Counted from the first letter of the stretch, positions 27,392-35,196 are shown. The stretch: 64,000 bases of DNA from a bacterium (GCA_016716565.1 JADJWC010000002.1:1054001-1118000), one strand, 5' to 3'. The notes: a model not told the origin generated them from the letters alone. A program made the numbers and translations.

Positions 27392-27412
27392 AAAGCCAGA
27401 TAAACTGGCTTT
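27392..27412 (-). terminator. Intrinsic terminator of the L31 gene
   Basis: AAAGCCAG (27392-27399) pairs with CTGGCTTT (27405-27412). On the minus strand a TTTTTTATTTTT run follows. It lies 24 nt after the L31 stop and before the efflux operon. Confidence 0.85.
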
Positions 27413-27435
27413 GATGAAAACCAATAATTTTAGAA

Positions 27436-27696
27436 TTAACTTTTGCCGGATTTCTTCGTTGAATATTTTTTCTGAAATTTCTCAACACGACCTGCCGTAT
27501 CAACAAGCTTTTGTTTTCCTGTAAAGAAAGGATGCGAACCGCTGGATATTTCCAATTTTACCAAAGGATAAGTATTTCCGTCGGTCCATTTTATTGTTTC
27601 GGAAGATTTCATTGTCGATTTTGTAAGAATCGCGAAGTCACAGGATGGGTCCTGAAAAACAATCGGTCTATATTCCGGATGAATGCCTTTTTTCAT
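27436..27696 (-). CDS. rpmE2: 50S ribosomal protein L31, type B
   Basis: The 86-aa protein matches type B L31, e.g. MKKGIHPEYRPIVFQD, then the conserved GNTYPLVKLEISSGSHPFFTG and a C-terminal basic tail. The zinc-binding Cys set of type A L31 is absent (only one Cys is present), so it belongs to the zinc-independent form. In other bacteria this form replaces zinc-L31 under zinc starvation, but here it may be the sole copy, since FCB genomes often have only this type. No zinc-regulator site could be recognised upstream. The gene is monocistronic with its own terminator. Confidence 0.94.
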   Translation of the reverse strand: MKKGIHPEYRPIVFQDPSCDFAILTKSTMKSSETIKWTDGNTYPLVKLEISSGSHPFFTGKQKLVDTAGRVEKFQKKYSTKKSGKS

Positions 27697-27827
27697 CTTT
27701 AAATCCTTGATTTTTAAACATTTTCTTCAAATTTGAGGGCTAAATATAGAAAGATTATGAGGAAATAAAAAGACGATTTTATGCAAGAATTTAAGGCCAG
27801 GACTATAAAATTTGTCCTGAATTCAGA

Positions 27828-28580
27828 TTACTTCTGTGTCTTGTTTGTTTTATTCAGGGATTGAACCTGATTCTTCAGTTCATTTACAGTTCGCTGTTGT
27901 TCTTCATTGAGCTGGATTTGTCTGAAATTCAGTTCATCTTTAGTTATTGATTGCCCGGTTACTACTTCTGCATTAGCTTCTGCCGGAACTGTGGGCTGCG
28001 GACTTTCTGTAACATTCGTCAATGTTGATTCAACTGCAGAGAAAGCTCCTGATGTTAATCCTTTATCTCTGGAAACATCTTTTTCATCGGTCAGAACATC
28101 ATCAAGCTTTAATTCTTCTCTTCCAGCAACTGACTCATCTTCTGCTGATTTTAATTCAGAAGATTTTAATTGACCTTCATTAGTTCTTTGCTCAATAACC
28201 GGTTCTTCCTTCTTCAAAGATTTTTGCCTGGATAATTCTTCCTGTTTTTTTTCCACTTCTTCGAACTCAGTTACAGCAAAAACATCTTCACGAACTCTCG
28301 GTTCAATAAGAAATGGATTATCCATTTCTTCAGTTCTAGACTCAATCACAAAAAAGATTACAACAGCGGCAGAAACTAATCCGAGAGAAGGAATTAATTT
28401 TGCCGGAACAAAAATATTCTGCCAGAAACTTTTCTTTTCTTCCTTTGAAAATTTCTCTGAATTTATTCTTCTCTGAAGATCAGCTTCAAAGTTTGCGGGA
28501 GCTTTTACTTCCTGCAGGCCTTTTAATGCTTTTATTACATCTTCATATTTCTTTTCATCGTTTTCCATATTATCACTCAC
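27828..28580 (-). CDS. Membrane protein coupled to ECF sigma factor, putative anti-sigma factor
   Basis: The protein is 250 aa. The N-terminal 60 residues are a charged helical segment (EDVIKALKGLQEVKAPANFEADL), and one membrane helix follows (LIPSLGLVSAAVVIFFVIES, about 68-87). The remaining periplasmic part of about 160 residues is an acidic, Glu/Lys/Gln-rich, low-complexity region. The GTG start overlaps the stop of the sigma factor gene by 4 nt (GTGA), so the two proteins should be made in a fixed ratio. That order (sigma then membrane partner) and the single helix fit a zinc-independent anti-sigma factor. I see no HxxxCxxC motif, and no named family is recognised. The C-terminal low-complexity part could be a sensor stalk. 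Confidence 0.65.
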   Translation of the reverse strand: MSDNMENDEKKYEDVIKALKGLQEVKAPANFEADLQRRINSEKFSKEEKKSFWQNIFVPAKLIPSLGLVSAAVVIFFVIESRTEEMDNPFLIEPRVREDVFAVTEFEEVEKKQEELSRQKSLKKEEPVIEQRTNEGQLKSSELKSAEDESVAGREELKLDDVLTDEKDVSRDKGLTSGAFSAVESTLTNVTESPQPTVPAEANAEVVTGQSITKDELNFRQIQLNEEQQRTVNELKNQVQSLNKTNKTQK

Positions 28581-29161
28581 TCTTTATAAATACCTTTCAG
28601 CAATTCTTGTAATTGTGCTCTTCCTCTGTTTATTCTTGATTTTACTGTTCCTTCATTTACTCCAAGTATATCAGAAATTTCTTCATAACTCATTCCCTGT
28701 ATATCCCGGAGAATAACTGCTTCTCTGTATGTTTCTTTTACTTTCAATAATGCTTTTTGAATTATTTCATCTTTAATGCCGCTGTCTGTAATCACATCCG
28801 GTCTGGAGCTTTCATCCGGCAGATCATAAGTTTTATGTTCTTCACCGTAATCGTTTATCGAGAAAATATTTCTTCTTCTCTGCCTTCTGTATTCAGTTCT
28901 TGCAAGATTGCCTGCAATGGTGTAAATCCAGGTTGAGAATTTTGCCACTGAGTTATATGCATCTTTGTACCTGTAAACTTTTATCATCGTTTCCTGCACA
29001 ACATCTGCACAAGCTTCATAATCACCAAGAAACCTGAACACAAAATTTGTTAACGGATTTTTATATCTCTGAACCAGAATATTGAAGGCATCTTCCGTGT
29101 TGTTCTTCTGGAACTCAAGAATTAGCTCTTCATCCGAAAGTTCATGGAGCTTTATATCCAT
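28577..29161 (-). CDS. ECF (sigma-70 family) RNA polymerase sigma factor
   Basis: This is a group IV sigma factor of 194 aa. Region 2 is at about 10-90 (NILVQRYKNPLTNFVFRFLG, then DVVQETMIKVYRY and FSTWIYTIAGNLARTEYRRQ, the -10 recognition and core-binding helices). Region 4 is at about 135-185 (AVILRDIQGMSYEEISDILG and VNEGTVKSRINRGRAQL, a helix-turn-helix for the -35 element). Length and the lack of regions 1 and 3 place it in the ECF class of SigW/RpoE type. It is followed by an overlapping membrane protein gene, probably its anti-sigma factor. Its regulon cannot be read from this window. Confidence 0.92.
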   Translation of the reverse strand: MDIKLHELSDEELILEFQKNNTEDAFNILVQRYKNPLTNFVFRFLGDYEACADVVQETMIKVYRYKDAYNSVAKFSTWIYTIAGNLARTEYRRQRRRNIFSINDYGEEHKTYDLPDESSRPDVITDSGIKDEIIQKALLKVKETYREAVILRDIQGMSYEEISDILGVNEGTVKSRINRGRAQLQELLKGIYKE

Positions 29162-29254
29162 TAAGCTGCTTTTATACCTGTGTTAGTTGAAATTTGTTTC
29201 AAAATAGACATTGTCAAATTAACCAAAATGGATGTTTTTCTGAAAAATTGAGTC

Positions 29255-30265
29255 TTAATTATGAAGAATTTCAGCAATCAGGAGAGTAATTATTGTTTTA
29301 TCGTCAGCAGATGTGGTTTTAACCGATACATCTGCTTTCAGCAAAGCACGGAAAACTTCAACAAGTTTTTGATCAGAAAAGAGATTTCTTGCTTTTACGT
29401 ATTGAGGATAATAGAAATGATGTGTACCAACAATCCGAGCAGCTTCCTGCACAGGGATGTTTTTAGATTGCAGCTCCGGAATTTTTGCCAGTCCCGTAAA
29501 ATATCTCGTCAGAATTGTGATAATGAAGGTTGGTTCAGCTCCGTTATCAAGAAGATTGTTCGCAATGGTAAGTGACTTTGCTTTGTCTTTTACTCCGATT
29601 GCATTCTGCAAATCGAAAATATTAAACTGCTTTAATTCAGAAGAGACTTGCTGAATACTTTCAATTGCTATTTCATTCTTTCCACTAATGAAAATGCATA
29701 TTTTTTCTAACTGATCTTCGAGCATGTTCCTGCTCTCGCCGACAATGTCAACCATCACCTGTGCATTTTCTTCCGAAAGCTTTTTCCCTTTTTCTTCGGC
29801 CAGACCAATCAGCCAATCAATTAGATTTTTACCTTTAAGTTCTTTGGCTTCAAATAAAAACTCGTTTGCTTCGAGAGTTTTGAATGGCTCGGAATTTAGA
29901 TTTGTAATTGCACCATTATGGAAGAAAGCAATAATCGTAAAATCAGCGGGAGAAGAGGCATAATCCTTTAAAGGTTTTTTATCCCTGATTTTTTCTGCTT
30001 CTTTGACAATTATTAATTTTTTTTCTGAGCCAAACGGAAATGCAGCTGCAAGTCCAAGTATATCGTTGATAGATCTGTCTTCAGAATAAATTGTCTCCTT
30101 ATCAAATTCAGATTGCAGCAGTGGTTGAAATGATTCTTCAAGAGCGTGTAAAGCTGTAGAAAGATTGAATGAATCTTCACCAAAAAAATAATAAACCGGT
30201 TTAAATTTTTTTTTCTTTATTCCCGGAAGTGCTTCAAGAATTGATGATGCTTTACTCTTCGCCAT
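29255..30265 (-). CDS. holA: DNA polymerase III subunit delta
   Basis: HolA opens the sliding clamp within the clamp-loader complex. The protein is 336 aa, the typical size. It begins with a motif of this family, FKPVYYFFGEDSFNLSTAL (about 22-40), followed by an AAA+-like fold without a working Walker A, as expected for delta. The middle QLEKICIFI and the C-terminal helical collar (about 215-335, e.g. ARIVGTHHFYYPQYVKARNL) complete the match. The start overlaps the end of the metS-like small gene by 14 nt. No other replication gene is adjacent. Confidence 0.9.
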   Translation of the reverse strand: MAKSKASSILEALPGIKKKKFKPVYYFFGEDSFNLSTALHALEESFQPLLQSEFDKETIYSEDRSINDILGLAAAFPFGSEKKLIIVKEAEKIRDKKPLKDYASSPADFTIIAFFHNGAITNLNSEPFKTLEANEFLFEAKELKGKNLIDWLIGLAEEKGKKLSEENAQVMVDIVGESRNMLEDQLEKICIFISGKNEIAIESIQQVSSELKQFNIFDLQNAIGVKDKAKSLTIANNLLDNGAEPTFIITILTRYFTGLAKIPELQSKNIPVQEAARIVGTHHFYYPQYVKARNLFSDQKLVEVFRALLKADVSVKTTSADDKTIITLLIAEILHN

Positions 30266-30374
30266 TTTTCATCTTCATTTTTTCATACTTGAGTGCCCTG
30301 CTAAGGAAGAAAGTTAATCCGCCCCAGACTATTCCGATAACTATTATGGCTGTTATTATTGTAAAGATATCCAC
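30252..30374 (-). CDS. MetS-type small subunit of NSS amino-acid transporter
   Basis: This 40-aa ORF has one membrane helix, beginning GTG-GAT-ATC (VDIFTIITAIIVIGIVWGG). A charged tail follows (SRALKYEKMKMKNGEE). The pattern of short helix, WGG, then RA-K-E resembles the MetS family, small proteins that partner NSS transporters of MetP type. C. glutamicum MetP/MetS is the known example, where both are needed for methionine/alanine import. GTG 30374 is the only usable start: a TAG lies in frame 12 codons or fewer upstream, and AGAG sits 10 nt before it. The NSS gene is 1.17 kb upstream on the same strand, separated by an IS element. The ORF overlaps the holA start by 14 nt, so it may now be translated mainly with holA. 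Confidence 0.68.
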   Translation of the reverse strand: MDIFTIITAIIVIGIVWGGLTFFLSRALKYEKMKMKNGEE

Positions 30375-30408
30375 ACTACTTAATCTCTAAAAACTTAAAT
30401 ATAAACTT

Positions 30409-30486
30409 GTCATCACGAGCAAAGCGAAGTGATCTCATTATTAAACTCAATTCAACAGATTGCTTCGTCGTTCCTGCCTGCCGGCA
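30409..30486. repeat. Left part of dispersed repeat disrupted by the IS
   Basis: The words GTCATCACGAGC, GCGAAGTGATCTCA, AGATTGCTTCGTCGTTCC and CCTGCCTGCCGGCA follow one another. Equivalent words occur at 1-107. Together with 31521-31547 this would form one continuous palindromic repeat if the IS were removed. Confidence 0.7.
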
Positions 30487-30513
30487 GTGTACTACTTCAG
30501 TAATTCGGTAACA
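30487..30513. repeat. Left terminal inverted repeat of the IS
   Basis: The sequence GTGTACTACTTCAGTAATTC and the following GGTAACA mirror the right end at 31494-31520. 22 of 27 positions match when the right end is reverse-complemented. The transposase stop codon lies within it. Confidence 0.75.
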
Positions 30514-31457
30514 TGACGCAGGCAGTCTAAAGGAGTTAAATAATTTAAAGAACCATGACGACGTTGATAATTATAACGAAATAAGTAACTACTAATTTCA
30601 GATGATAAAGTATCTAAAGATTGACCAAAGTTCAAATGGATTAAACATTCTTGATGTAAGATCCGCCAAAAACGTTCAATCTTACCATTGGATTGAGGAT
30701 GATATGGCCGAGTGTATGTATGATCAATACCAACGATACTAAGCATAGTTTCAAAGAAATGAGTTCTTTTAGCTTTTTGAGAAGTAAAAGCAGTGAACTC
30801 AACACCGTTATCAGTCATAACCCGCTCAAGGCGGATGCCGTGAGCTAAGAAGAAACGGACAGAGTAAAAAATGCTTTTGAAACTTCAGCTGCATTTATTG
30901 CAGGAATCACTTGTAGATAAGCTAATCGGCTATAATCATCGATGATGCCGAACAGATAGTATCTTTTTCTATCTTGCATCATTGATTTAGCAAGATGATA
31001 AGTATCTGCGTGAAGAAGTTCACCAGGATACTTTTTAACATAACGTTTGATCTTTTGTTTTCTTTTAGCATTTAATGGATATCTCTTAAAAGTTCTATAA
31101 ATCGTTGAAACAGAAGGATGAAAATCAAATTTGCTCTTTAATAAATGAAATATTTCAAATTCGTTAGCACCAAGTCTGCGCCGAATTTTAATAATTATTC
31201 GTTCTTCATCCTTGGTAAGAAGTTTATACTTACCAGGTCTAGGGCCTCTTTTATGTGGAAGAAGAGCAGATTGATCTTTACCAGATTTAATCCATCGTTC
31301 GTAATATTTCCTTATATCCTTACGATGGATATGGTGAACTTCACAAAGTTGATTAACTGTCTTAAATACAGAAAAATCACCAGATTTGATTTTTTTGATA
31401 ATCGCGCAAAATGGTTAACCATTTTGCAGTAATGGCACTGATTGTTGATTTGTTCAT
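30492..31457 (-). pseudogene. IS481-like DDE transposase, broken by two frameshifts
   Basis: The N-terminus (MNKSTISAITAKWLTILRDY) starts at 31457 and leaves frame at an A7 tract (31390-31396). From there the DNA reads on as a helix-turn-helix and integrase part (IKSGDFSVFKTVNQLCEVHH ... GELLHADTYHLAK ... FGIIDDYSRLAYLQV). A second shift at a T6 tract (30866-30871) is needed to reach MTDNGVEFTAF ... RPYHPQSNGKIERFWR. The DDE triad is Asp in HADTYHL, Asp in TDNG, and Glu in GKIER. The Asp-Glu spacing is 44 residues, longer than the usual 35. The intact product would be about 320 aa. The copy is probably immobile unless both breaks are sequencing artefacts or slippage sites. Confidence 0.8.
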
Positions 31458-31493
31458 AATAACACCAGAATATTATTTGAAAAATAACTCCAG

Positions 31494-31520
31494 TGTTACC
31501 GAAATGCTGAAGAATTATAC
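31494..31520. repeat. Right terminal inverted repeat of the IS
   Basis: TGTTACCGAAATGCTGAAGA plus ATTATAC forms the right end. Its reverse complement matches the left end at 22 of 27 positions, with the inner TTCGGTAACA identical. Confidence 0.75.
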
Positions 31521-31547
31521 GGCAGGCAGGTCACTCCTCACAATGAC
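31521..31547. repeat. Right part of dispersed repeat disrupted by the IS
   Basis: GGCAGGCAGG is followed by TCACTCCTCACAATGAC, complementary to the CCTGCCTGCC and GTCGTTCC words left of the IS and to the CGCAATGAC word at about 48-56. It ends 1 nt before the NSS stop codon. Confidence 0.65.
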
Positions 31548-31548
31548 T

Positions 31549-33027
31549 TTAATGTTTTTCATCCGATAACCGTTTCACCATTGCTTTATTCAATACAATA
31601 AACAAAATAAGCATTATTGTCCATTGAAAAATAACCGTTCCAAAATTTTCTGCGTGGAAAGGATTCCACCATTCTGCATCCCATCCGATGGAAGAAATTA
31701 ACCACCAGCTTATTAATATGATAACCTGAACCGGGATCAGAATTCCGACTACAAAATTATACCATTTGCCTATCTTGACATCACTGCCATATCCATTAAT
31801 TATTTCTCTTCTGAATTTATCCACACCATACTTTATAATTGAGAAGGAAATAAACGCACCGCTTAAAATTAAACCAACTCCCCAGACCCAATCCTGATTT
31901 ACTAGAAACTGAATATTCAGTGCTGAAGGAATTCCAAATAAAAAACCCATTGAAGCTATGATGATAATGGCTCTCTTTCTATCGATTCCAAAATCAATCA
32001 AAGTTCTGGTTGCCAATTCAACCATAGAAATTAACGATGTAAACGCTGCAAAGAAAAGGGCGAGGAAAAATCCTGATGCAAATAATGTATTAATTAAGTT
32101 GCTTTCCGATAGTTTTGTAAATAGTAATGGCAGATAAATAAAAGTTAATCCGGTGTTAGCCGGACCTGATTGTGAAATTTGTTTCATTGCATCGACAGAA
32201 CCGAATGCGAAAACCGTAGAAAAAATTGTGATACCTGCTAACAATGAAACGCTGTTGTTCCCAAATCCAATCAGTGCTGCGTTGAGTGAAATATCTTCTT
32301 TCTTTCTCATATAAACTGCATAAGCCATAATCAATCCCCAGCCAGCACCGGTATCCCATGCATTCTGCGTTAATGCATTCAGCCAGACTTTATAATCCAA
32401 AATTATATCGATATCCGGAGTGAAGAAATATTTTATTCCTTCGATTGCATTTGGAAGAGTGATCGCCCGGAAAAATAAAATCAATAAAATTATCAATAAA
32501 GAAGGAACGAGAATTTTTGTTACTCTCTCAATTCCTTTGGTTACTCCTTTAAGGATTACAATTCCTGCAAACAGAATCGCAAAGAAATGAAACAAAAGAG
32601 GTTGATAACCCGAACGGAATTCATTCCAGTAAGCAAGATGTTCGGTTGTGTTAAACAAATCTCCGGATGCAGCAGAGAAAAAATATCTGATACACCATCC
32701 GGTAACAACCGAATAGTAAAACATAATGGCCGTTGATACAAAAACTATCCACGCACCCATCCATCCAAAACGATTACCTGCAGTTTTTGAAATTGCTCCA
32801 ACCGGTCCCATTCGGGATGATTTACCAATCGCAAATTCAGCGATAATTAGTGGAACTGACCAGATTAGAAGAAAAATCACCCACGGAATAAGAAAAGAAC
32901 CACCTCCGTTCTGTGCAACAATTCTTGAGAATCGCCAGATGTTGCCTGTACCAACTGCTATCCCAATAGTAGCAATTATCAATGCCCATCGGGAAGAAAA
33001 GAATTCTTGTTTTGTTCCTGATTTCAT
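31549..33027 (-). CDS. Sodium-dependent NSS family amino-acid transporter, MetP-like
   Basis: This is a Na+-coupled symporter of 492 aa with about 12 membrane helices, a size typical of bacterial NSS transporters of the LeuT fold. The TM1 signature GIAVGTGNIWRF (22-33) holds the unwound substrate- and Na+-binding stretch, and NGGGSFLIPWVIFLLIWSVP (40-59) is the TM2 family motif. Such proteins take up amino acids, with MetP-type members favouring methionine/alanine. The substrate here is not readable. A MetS-like 40-codon gene 1.17 kb downstream on the same strand is the expected partner, now separated by an IS element. An intrinsic terminator 14 nt upstream of its start belongs to ppi. Confidence 0.9.
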   Translation of the reverse strand: MKSGTKQEFFSSRWALIIATIGIAVGTGNIWRFSRIVAQNGGGSFLIPWVIFLLIWSVPLIIAEFAIGKSSRMGPVGAISKTAGNRFGWMGAWIVFVSTAIMFYYSVVTGWCIRYFFSAASGDLFNTTEHLAYWNEFRSGYQPLLFHFFAILFAGIVILKGVTKGIERVTKILVPSLLIILLILFFRAITLPNAIEGIKYFFTPDIDIILDYKVWLNALTQNAWDTGAGWGLIMAYAVYMRKKEDISLNAALIGFGNNSVSLLAGITIFSTVFAFGSVDAMKQISQSGPANTGLTFIYLPLLFTKLSESNLINTLFASGFFLALFFAAFTSLISMVELATRTLIDFGIDRKRAIIIIASMGFLFGIPSALNIQFLVNQDWVWGVGLILSGAFISFSIIKYGVDKFRREIINGYGSDVKIGKWYNFVVGILIPVQVIILISWWLISSIGWDAEWWNPFHAENFGTVIFQWTIMLILFIVLNKAMVKRLSDEKH

Positions 33028-33040
33028 TTAAAAATAAAAA

Positions 33041-33062
33041 ACCGCATCGTAAAAGATGCGGT
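33041..33062 (-). terminator. Intrinsic terminator after the peptidylprolyl isomerase gene
   Basis: ACCGCATC (33041-33048) pairs with GATGCGGT (33055-33062) across 6 nt. TTTTTTATTTTT follows on the minus strand. It ends the lolA/flippase/OMP/uppP/ppi gene run. Confidence 0.88.
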
Positions 33063-33074
33063 TAATGATAAATA

Positions 33075-33677
33075 TTATTTTACTTCTCTTTTTTCAATCG
33101 TCACAGATTCCATCACAACATCTTTAAGTGGTTTGTCACCGGGTTTGCTTGTCTGCACCTTACCAATTGCACTGACGACTTCCATTCCTGCAATGACTTT
33201 TCCAAATACAGTATGTTTTCCATCAAGCCATGGTGTTGCCACGAGTGTTATAAAAAACTGGCTTCCGTTTGTGTTTGGTCCTGCATTCGCCATCGATAAA
33301 ATTCCCGGCTGATCATGCTTTAAGGAAGGAACTATTTCATCCGCAAATTTTCCACCCCAGAAACTATCTCCGCCTCTGCCTGTTCCTGTCGGATCTCCGC
33401 CCTGAATCATGAAATTATCAATAACTCTGTGAAAAATTACTCCGTTGTAATATCCTTTATTTGCAAGTCCAACAAAGTTCTCAACTGTTTTTGGTGTTTC
33501 TTTTGCAAACAATTCAATTTCTATTGTTCCCATATTAGTTTTTATAACTGCTACTGTCATTTCTGTGCTTTCTGTTTTTGTTTGAGTAGTTTCTTTTGTT
33601 TCAACTTTCCCTTCTTCCTGTGCATTGCAGGCAAAAGTTGCAAGTGAAATAATCAGCCCGATCATTAATTGTTTCAT
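33075..33677 (-). CDS. Cyclophilin-type peptidyl-prolyl isomerase lipoprotein
   Basis: This is an envelope PPIase that accelerates proline cis/trans isomerisation in exported proteins. The 200-aa product has a lipoprotein signal (MKQLMIGLIISLATFAC, lipobox Cys17), a Thr/Glu-rich linker and a cyclophilin domain. The domain's conserved motifs are visible: YYNGVIFHRVIDNFMIQGGD, GTGRGG, SMANAGPNTNGSQFFIT and WLDGKHTVFGKV. I chose ATG 33677 (GGAG 6 nt ahead) because it gives a clean lipoprotein signal. The upstream ATG (33689) would overlap the uppP stop. The gene lies downstream of uppP and before a strong terminator. Confidence 0.9.
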   Translation of the reverse strand: MKQLMIGLIISLATFACNAQEEGKVETKETTQTKTESTEMTVAVIKTNMGTIEIELFAKETPKTVENFVGLANKGYYNGVIFHRVIDNFMIQGGDPTGTGRGGDSFWGGKFADEIVPSLKHDQPGILSMANAGPNTNGSQFFITLVATPWLDGKHTVFGKVIAGMEVVSAIGKVQTSKPGDKPLKDVVMESVTIEKREVK

Positions 33678-33688
33678 TTTATTCTCCA

Positions 33689-34537
33689 TTATGGTTGAAT
33701 GATATTGTTAAATAATAATATTAAAATGAAAATTCCTAAAGCTATTCTGTAATAAATAAATAGAAAGGTTGAGTTCTTCTTTAAAAATTTTAAAAGAAAA
33801 TCAATCGCAAGATAACCGCTTATTCCTGATATAATTGTTGCAATTATTATATTGATGGTCATTGATTGATCAATAAATTTTAAAGCTTCATACAACTGCA
33901 ATAATCCGCTTGCCAGTACTGCAGGGATGCTTAATAAAAACGAGAACCTTGCCGCAGCTTCACGGTTTAATCCAACGAATAAACCGGCGGTAATGGTTGT
34001 GCCTGATCTTGAGGAGCCTGGAATCAGGGATAAAGCCTGAGCGATACCAATGATTACTGAGTCCAGTAATGTAACATTTTCAATATTTTTTTTGAACTTT
34101 GCTGTTTTCTCAGCAAGTGCTAAAATCAAAGCAAGAATAATTAAGCTGGAAGCAATCACGTACAGATTTTTAGTCAGTGCGCCTTCAATGGCATCTTTGA
34201 AAGCAAGCCCAATTATTACAACCGGAATGGTTCCAATAATTATCAGCCAGCCGATTTTTGAGTTTACCTGTTGTTTTGAATAACTCAATCTTTTGATGAC
34301 GTTATCATTGAAAAAATCCTTAACGATAGCAAGCAGATCTTTCCAGAAATAAACCAGAACTGCCAGCATCGTTCCAAGTTGAATTACTGCAATGAATGAT
34401 GTCCATTGCTCAGGATGTTCTGCTGAAATGAGGTTCATCAATTTTCCGGCAACCGTCAGATGTCCGGTGCTGCTTATCGGTAGAAATTCAGACAGACCCT
34501 GAATTATTCCAAGAAGAATTGCTTCGAAGATACTCAA
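33689..34537 (-). CDS. uppP: Undecaprenyl-diphosphatase (BacA/UppP type)
   Basis: UppP removes a phosphate from undecaprenyl diphosphate, recycling the lipid carrier used for peptidoglycan and O-antigen. The 282-aa protein has about eight membrane helices and both family motifs: QGLSEFLPISSTGHL (about 14-28, with the catalytic Glu/Ser region) and PGSSRSGTTITAGL (about 174-187). The start is TTG and overlaps the upstream OMP gene's stop by 4 nt (TTGA). Neighbours are envelope genes. Downstream, ppi starts within a few nt. Pathway context fits the O-antigen ligase and exporter genes elsewhere in the window. Confidence 0.94.
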   Translation of the reverse strand: MSIFEAILLGIIQGLSEFLPISSTGHLTVAGKLMNLISAEHPEQWTSFIAVIQLGTMLAVLVYFWKDLLAIVKDFFNDNVIKRLSYSKQQVNSKIGWLIIIGTIPVVIIGLAFKDAIEGALTKNLYVIASSLIILALILALAEKTAKFKKNIENVTLLDSVIIGIAQALSLIPGSSRSGTTITAGLFVGLNREAAARFSFLLSIPAVLASGLLQLYEALKFIDQSMTINIIIATIISGISGYLAIDFLLKFLKKNSTFLFIYYRIALGIFILILLFNNIIQP

Positions 34538-35196
34538 TTCACCACACCAAATATGTATGAAATACCGAGCTTCACACCGAGCGCAAAAGTATCGAAGTTC
34601 ACATTTTCACCTTTAACATTATTGACGAGTGTGCTTCCATTGTCGTTTTCTGGTTCACCATTTATATCATATCTCATATCAAGTCCAAGATTCGCGTAAA
34701 CATTTTCTGCAAGCGCAGTATTTGCTTCGACACGCAGCAATCCTCCGAAGCCAACAGCACTGAATGAATCCTCTGTTCCCTGCCATTTCTTACTTTCAGT
34801 AACACTAACAAATCTTACTCCGGCACCTCCACCGAACTTAATATTATACCCAGTTCCCATCAATACATAATAAGCCATTACCGATGGTAAGACGGAGTTG
34901 TATGCTAACTCATACTGACCTAAGCCAACATTTTCTGTATAAGAGTATATCTGATATGGAAGTTCAATACCCAGAATAAATGAATTACTCAAAAACATTC
35001 CGGTTTCACCTGTAAATATTATCGCCGAACTGAAGGTACCTAACTGAGAGCCAGATGGTGCAAAGTTTTCATTTATATAATCCTGCATCGATGGCACACT
35101 TAAAAAATTTATTCCCATAGTTGCTTTCACTTCTGTCTGAGCAAATAATGAAAAGTTAATGAATAATAGTAATAGAAAGAGATAAGTTTTTTTCAT
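34534..35196 (-). CDS. Outer-membrane beta-barrel protein, function unknown
   Basis: The 220-aa protein has a signal peptide (KKTYLFLLLLFINFSLFAQ). It then consists of alternating hydrophobic and polar strands with Gly/Tyr/Phe ends (GTGYNIKFGGGAGVRFVSV, NLGLDMRYDI, FALGVKLGISYIFGV). A barrel of eight to ten strands is likely. No family is recognised. It overlaps the flippase-like gene upstream (ATGA) and uppP downstream (TTGA), so the four genes from lolA to uppP are translationally linked. A small-molecule or lipid-handling role is only guessed from neighbours. Confidence 0.7.
   Translation of the reverse strand: MKKTYLFLLLLFINFSLFAQTEVKATMGINFLSVPSMQDYINENFAPSGSQLGTFSSAIIFTGETGMFLSNSFILGIELPYQIYSYTENVGLGQYELAYNSVLPSVMAYYVLMGTGYNIKFGGGAGVRFVSVTESKKWQGTEDSFSAVGFGGLLRVEANTALAENVYANLGLDMRYDINGEPENDNGSTLVNNVKGENVNFDTFALGVKLGISYIFGVVN

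Larger units (their letters stand above)
30487..31520 (-). mobile_element. IS481-like insertion sequence with degenerate transposase
   Basis: The 1034-bp element is bounded by imperfect 27-nt terminal inverted repeats (30487-30513 and 31494-31520, 22 of 27 positions matching, shared core TTCGGTAACA). It is flanked by a GGCA repeat on both sides (30483-30486 and 31521-31524), a likely 4-bp target duplication. The transposase reads on the minus strand. The element sits inside a dispersed palindromic repeat between the NSS transporter gene and its small-subunit gene. Confidence 0.78.

Noticed and set aside
27798..27819. Small CAGGAC/GTCCTG hairpin after the putative anti-sigma gene
   Set aside because: Only six paired bases and no following T-run on the minus strand, so not called as a terminator.
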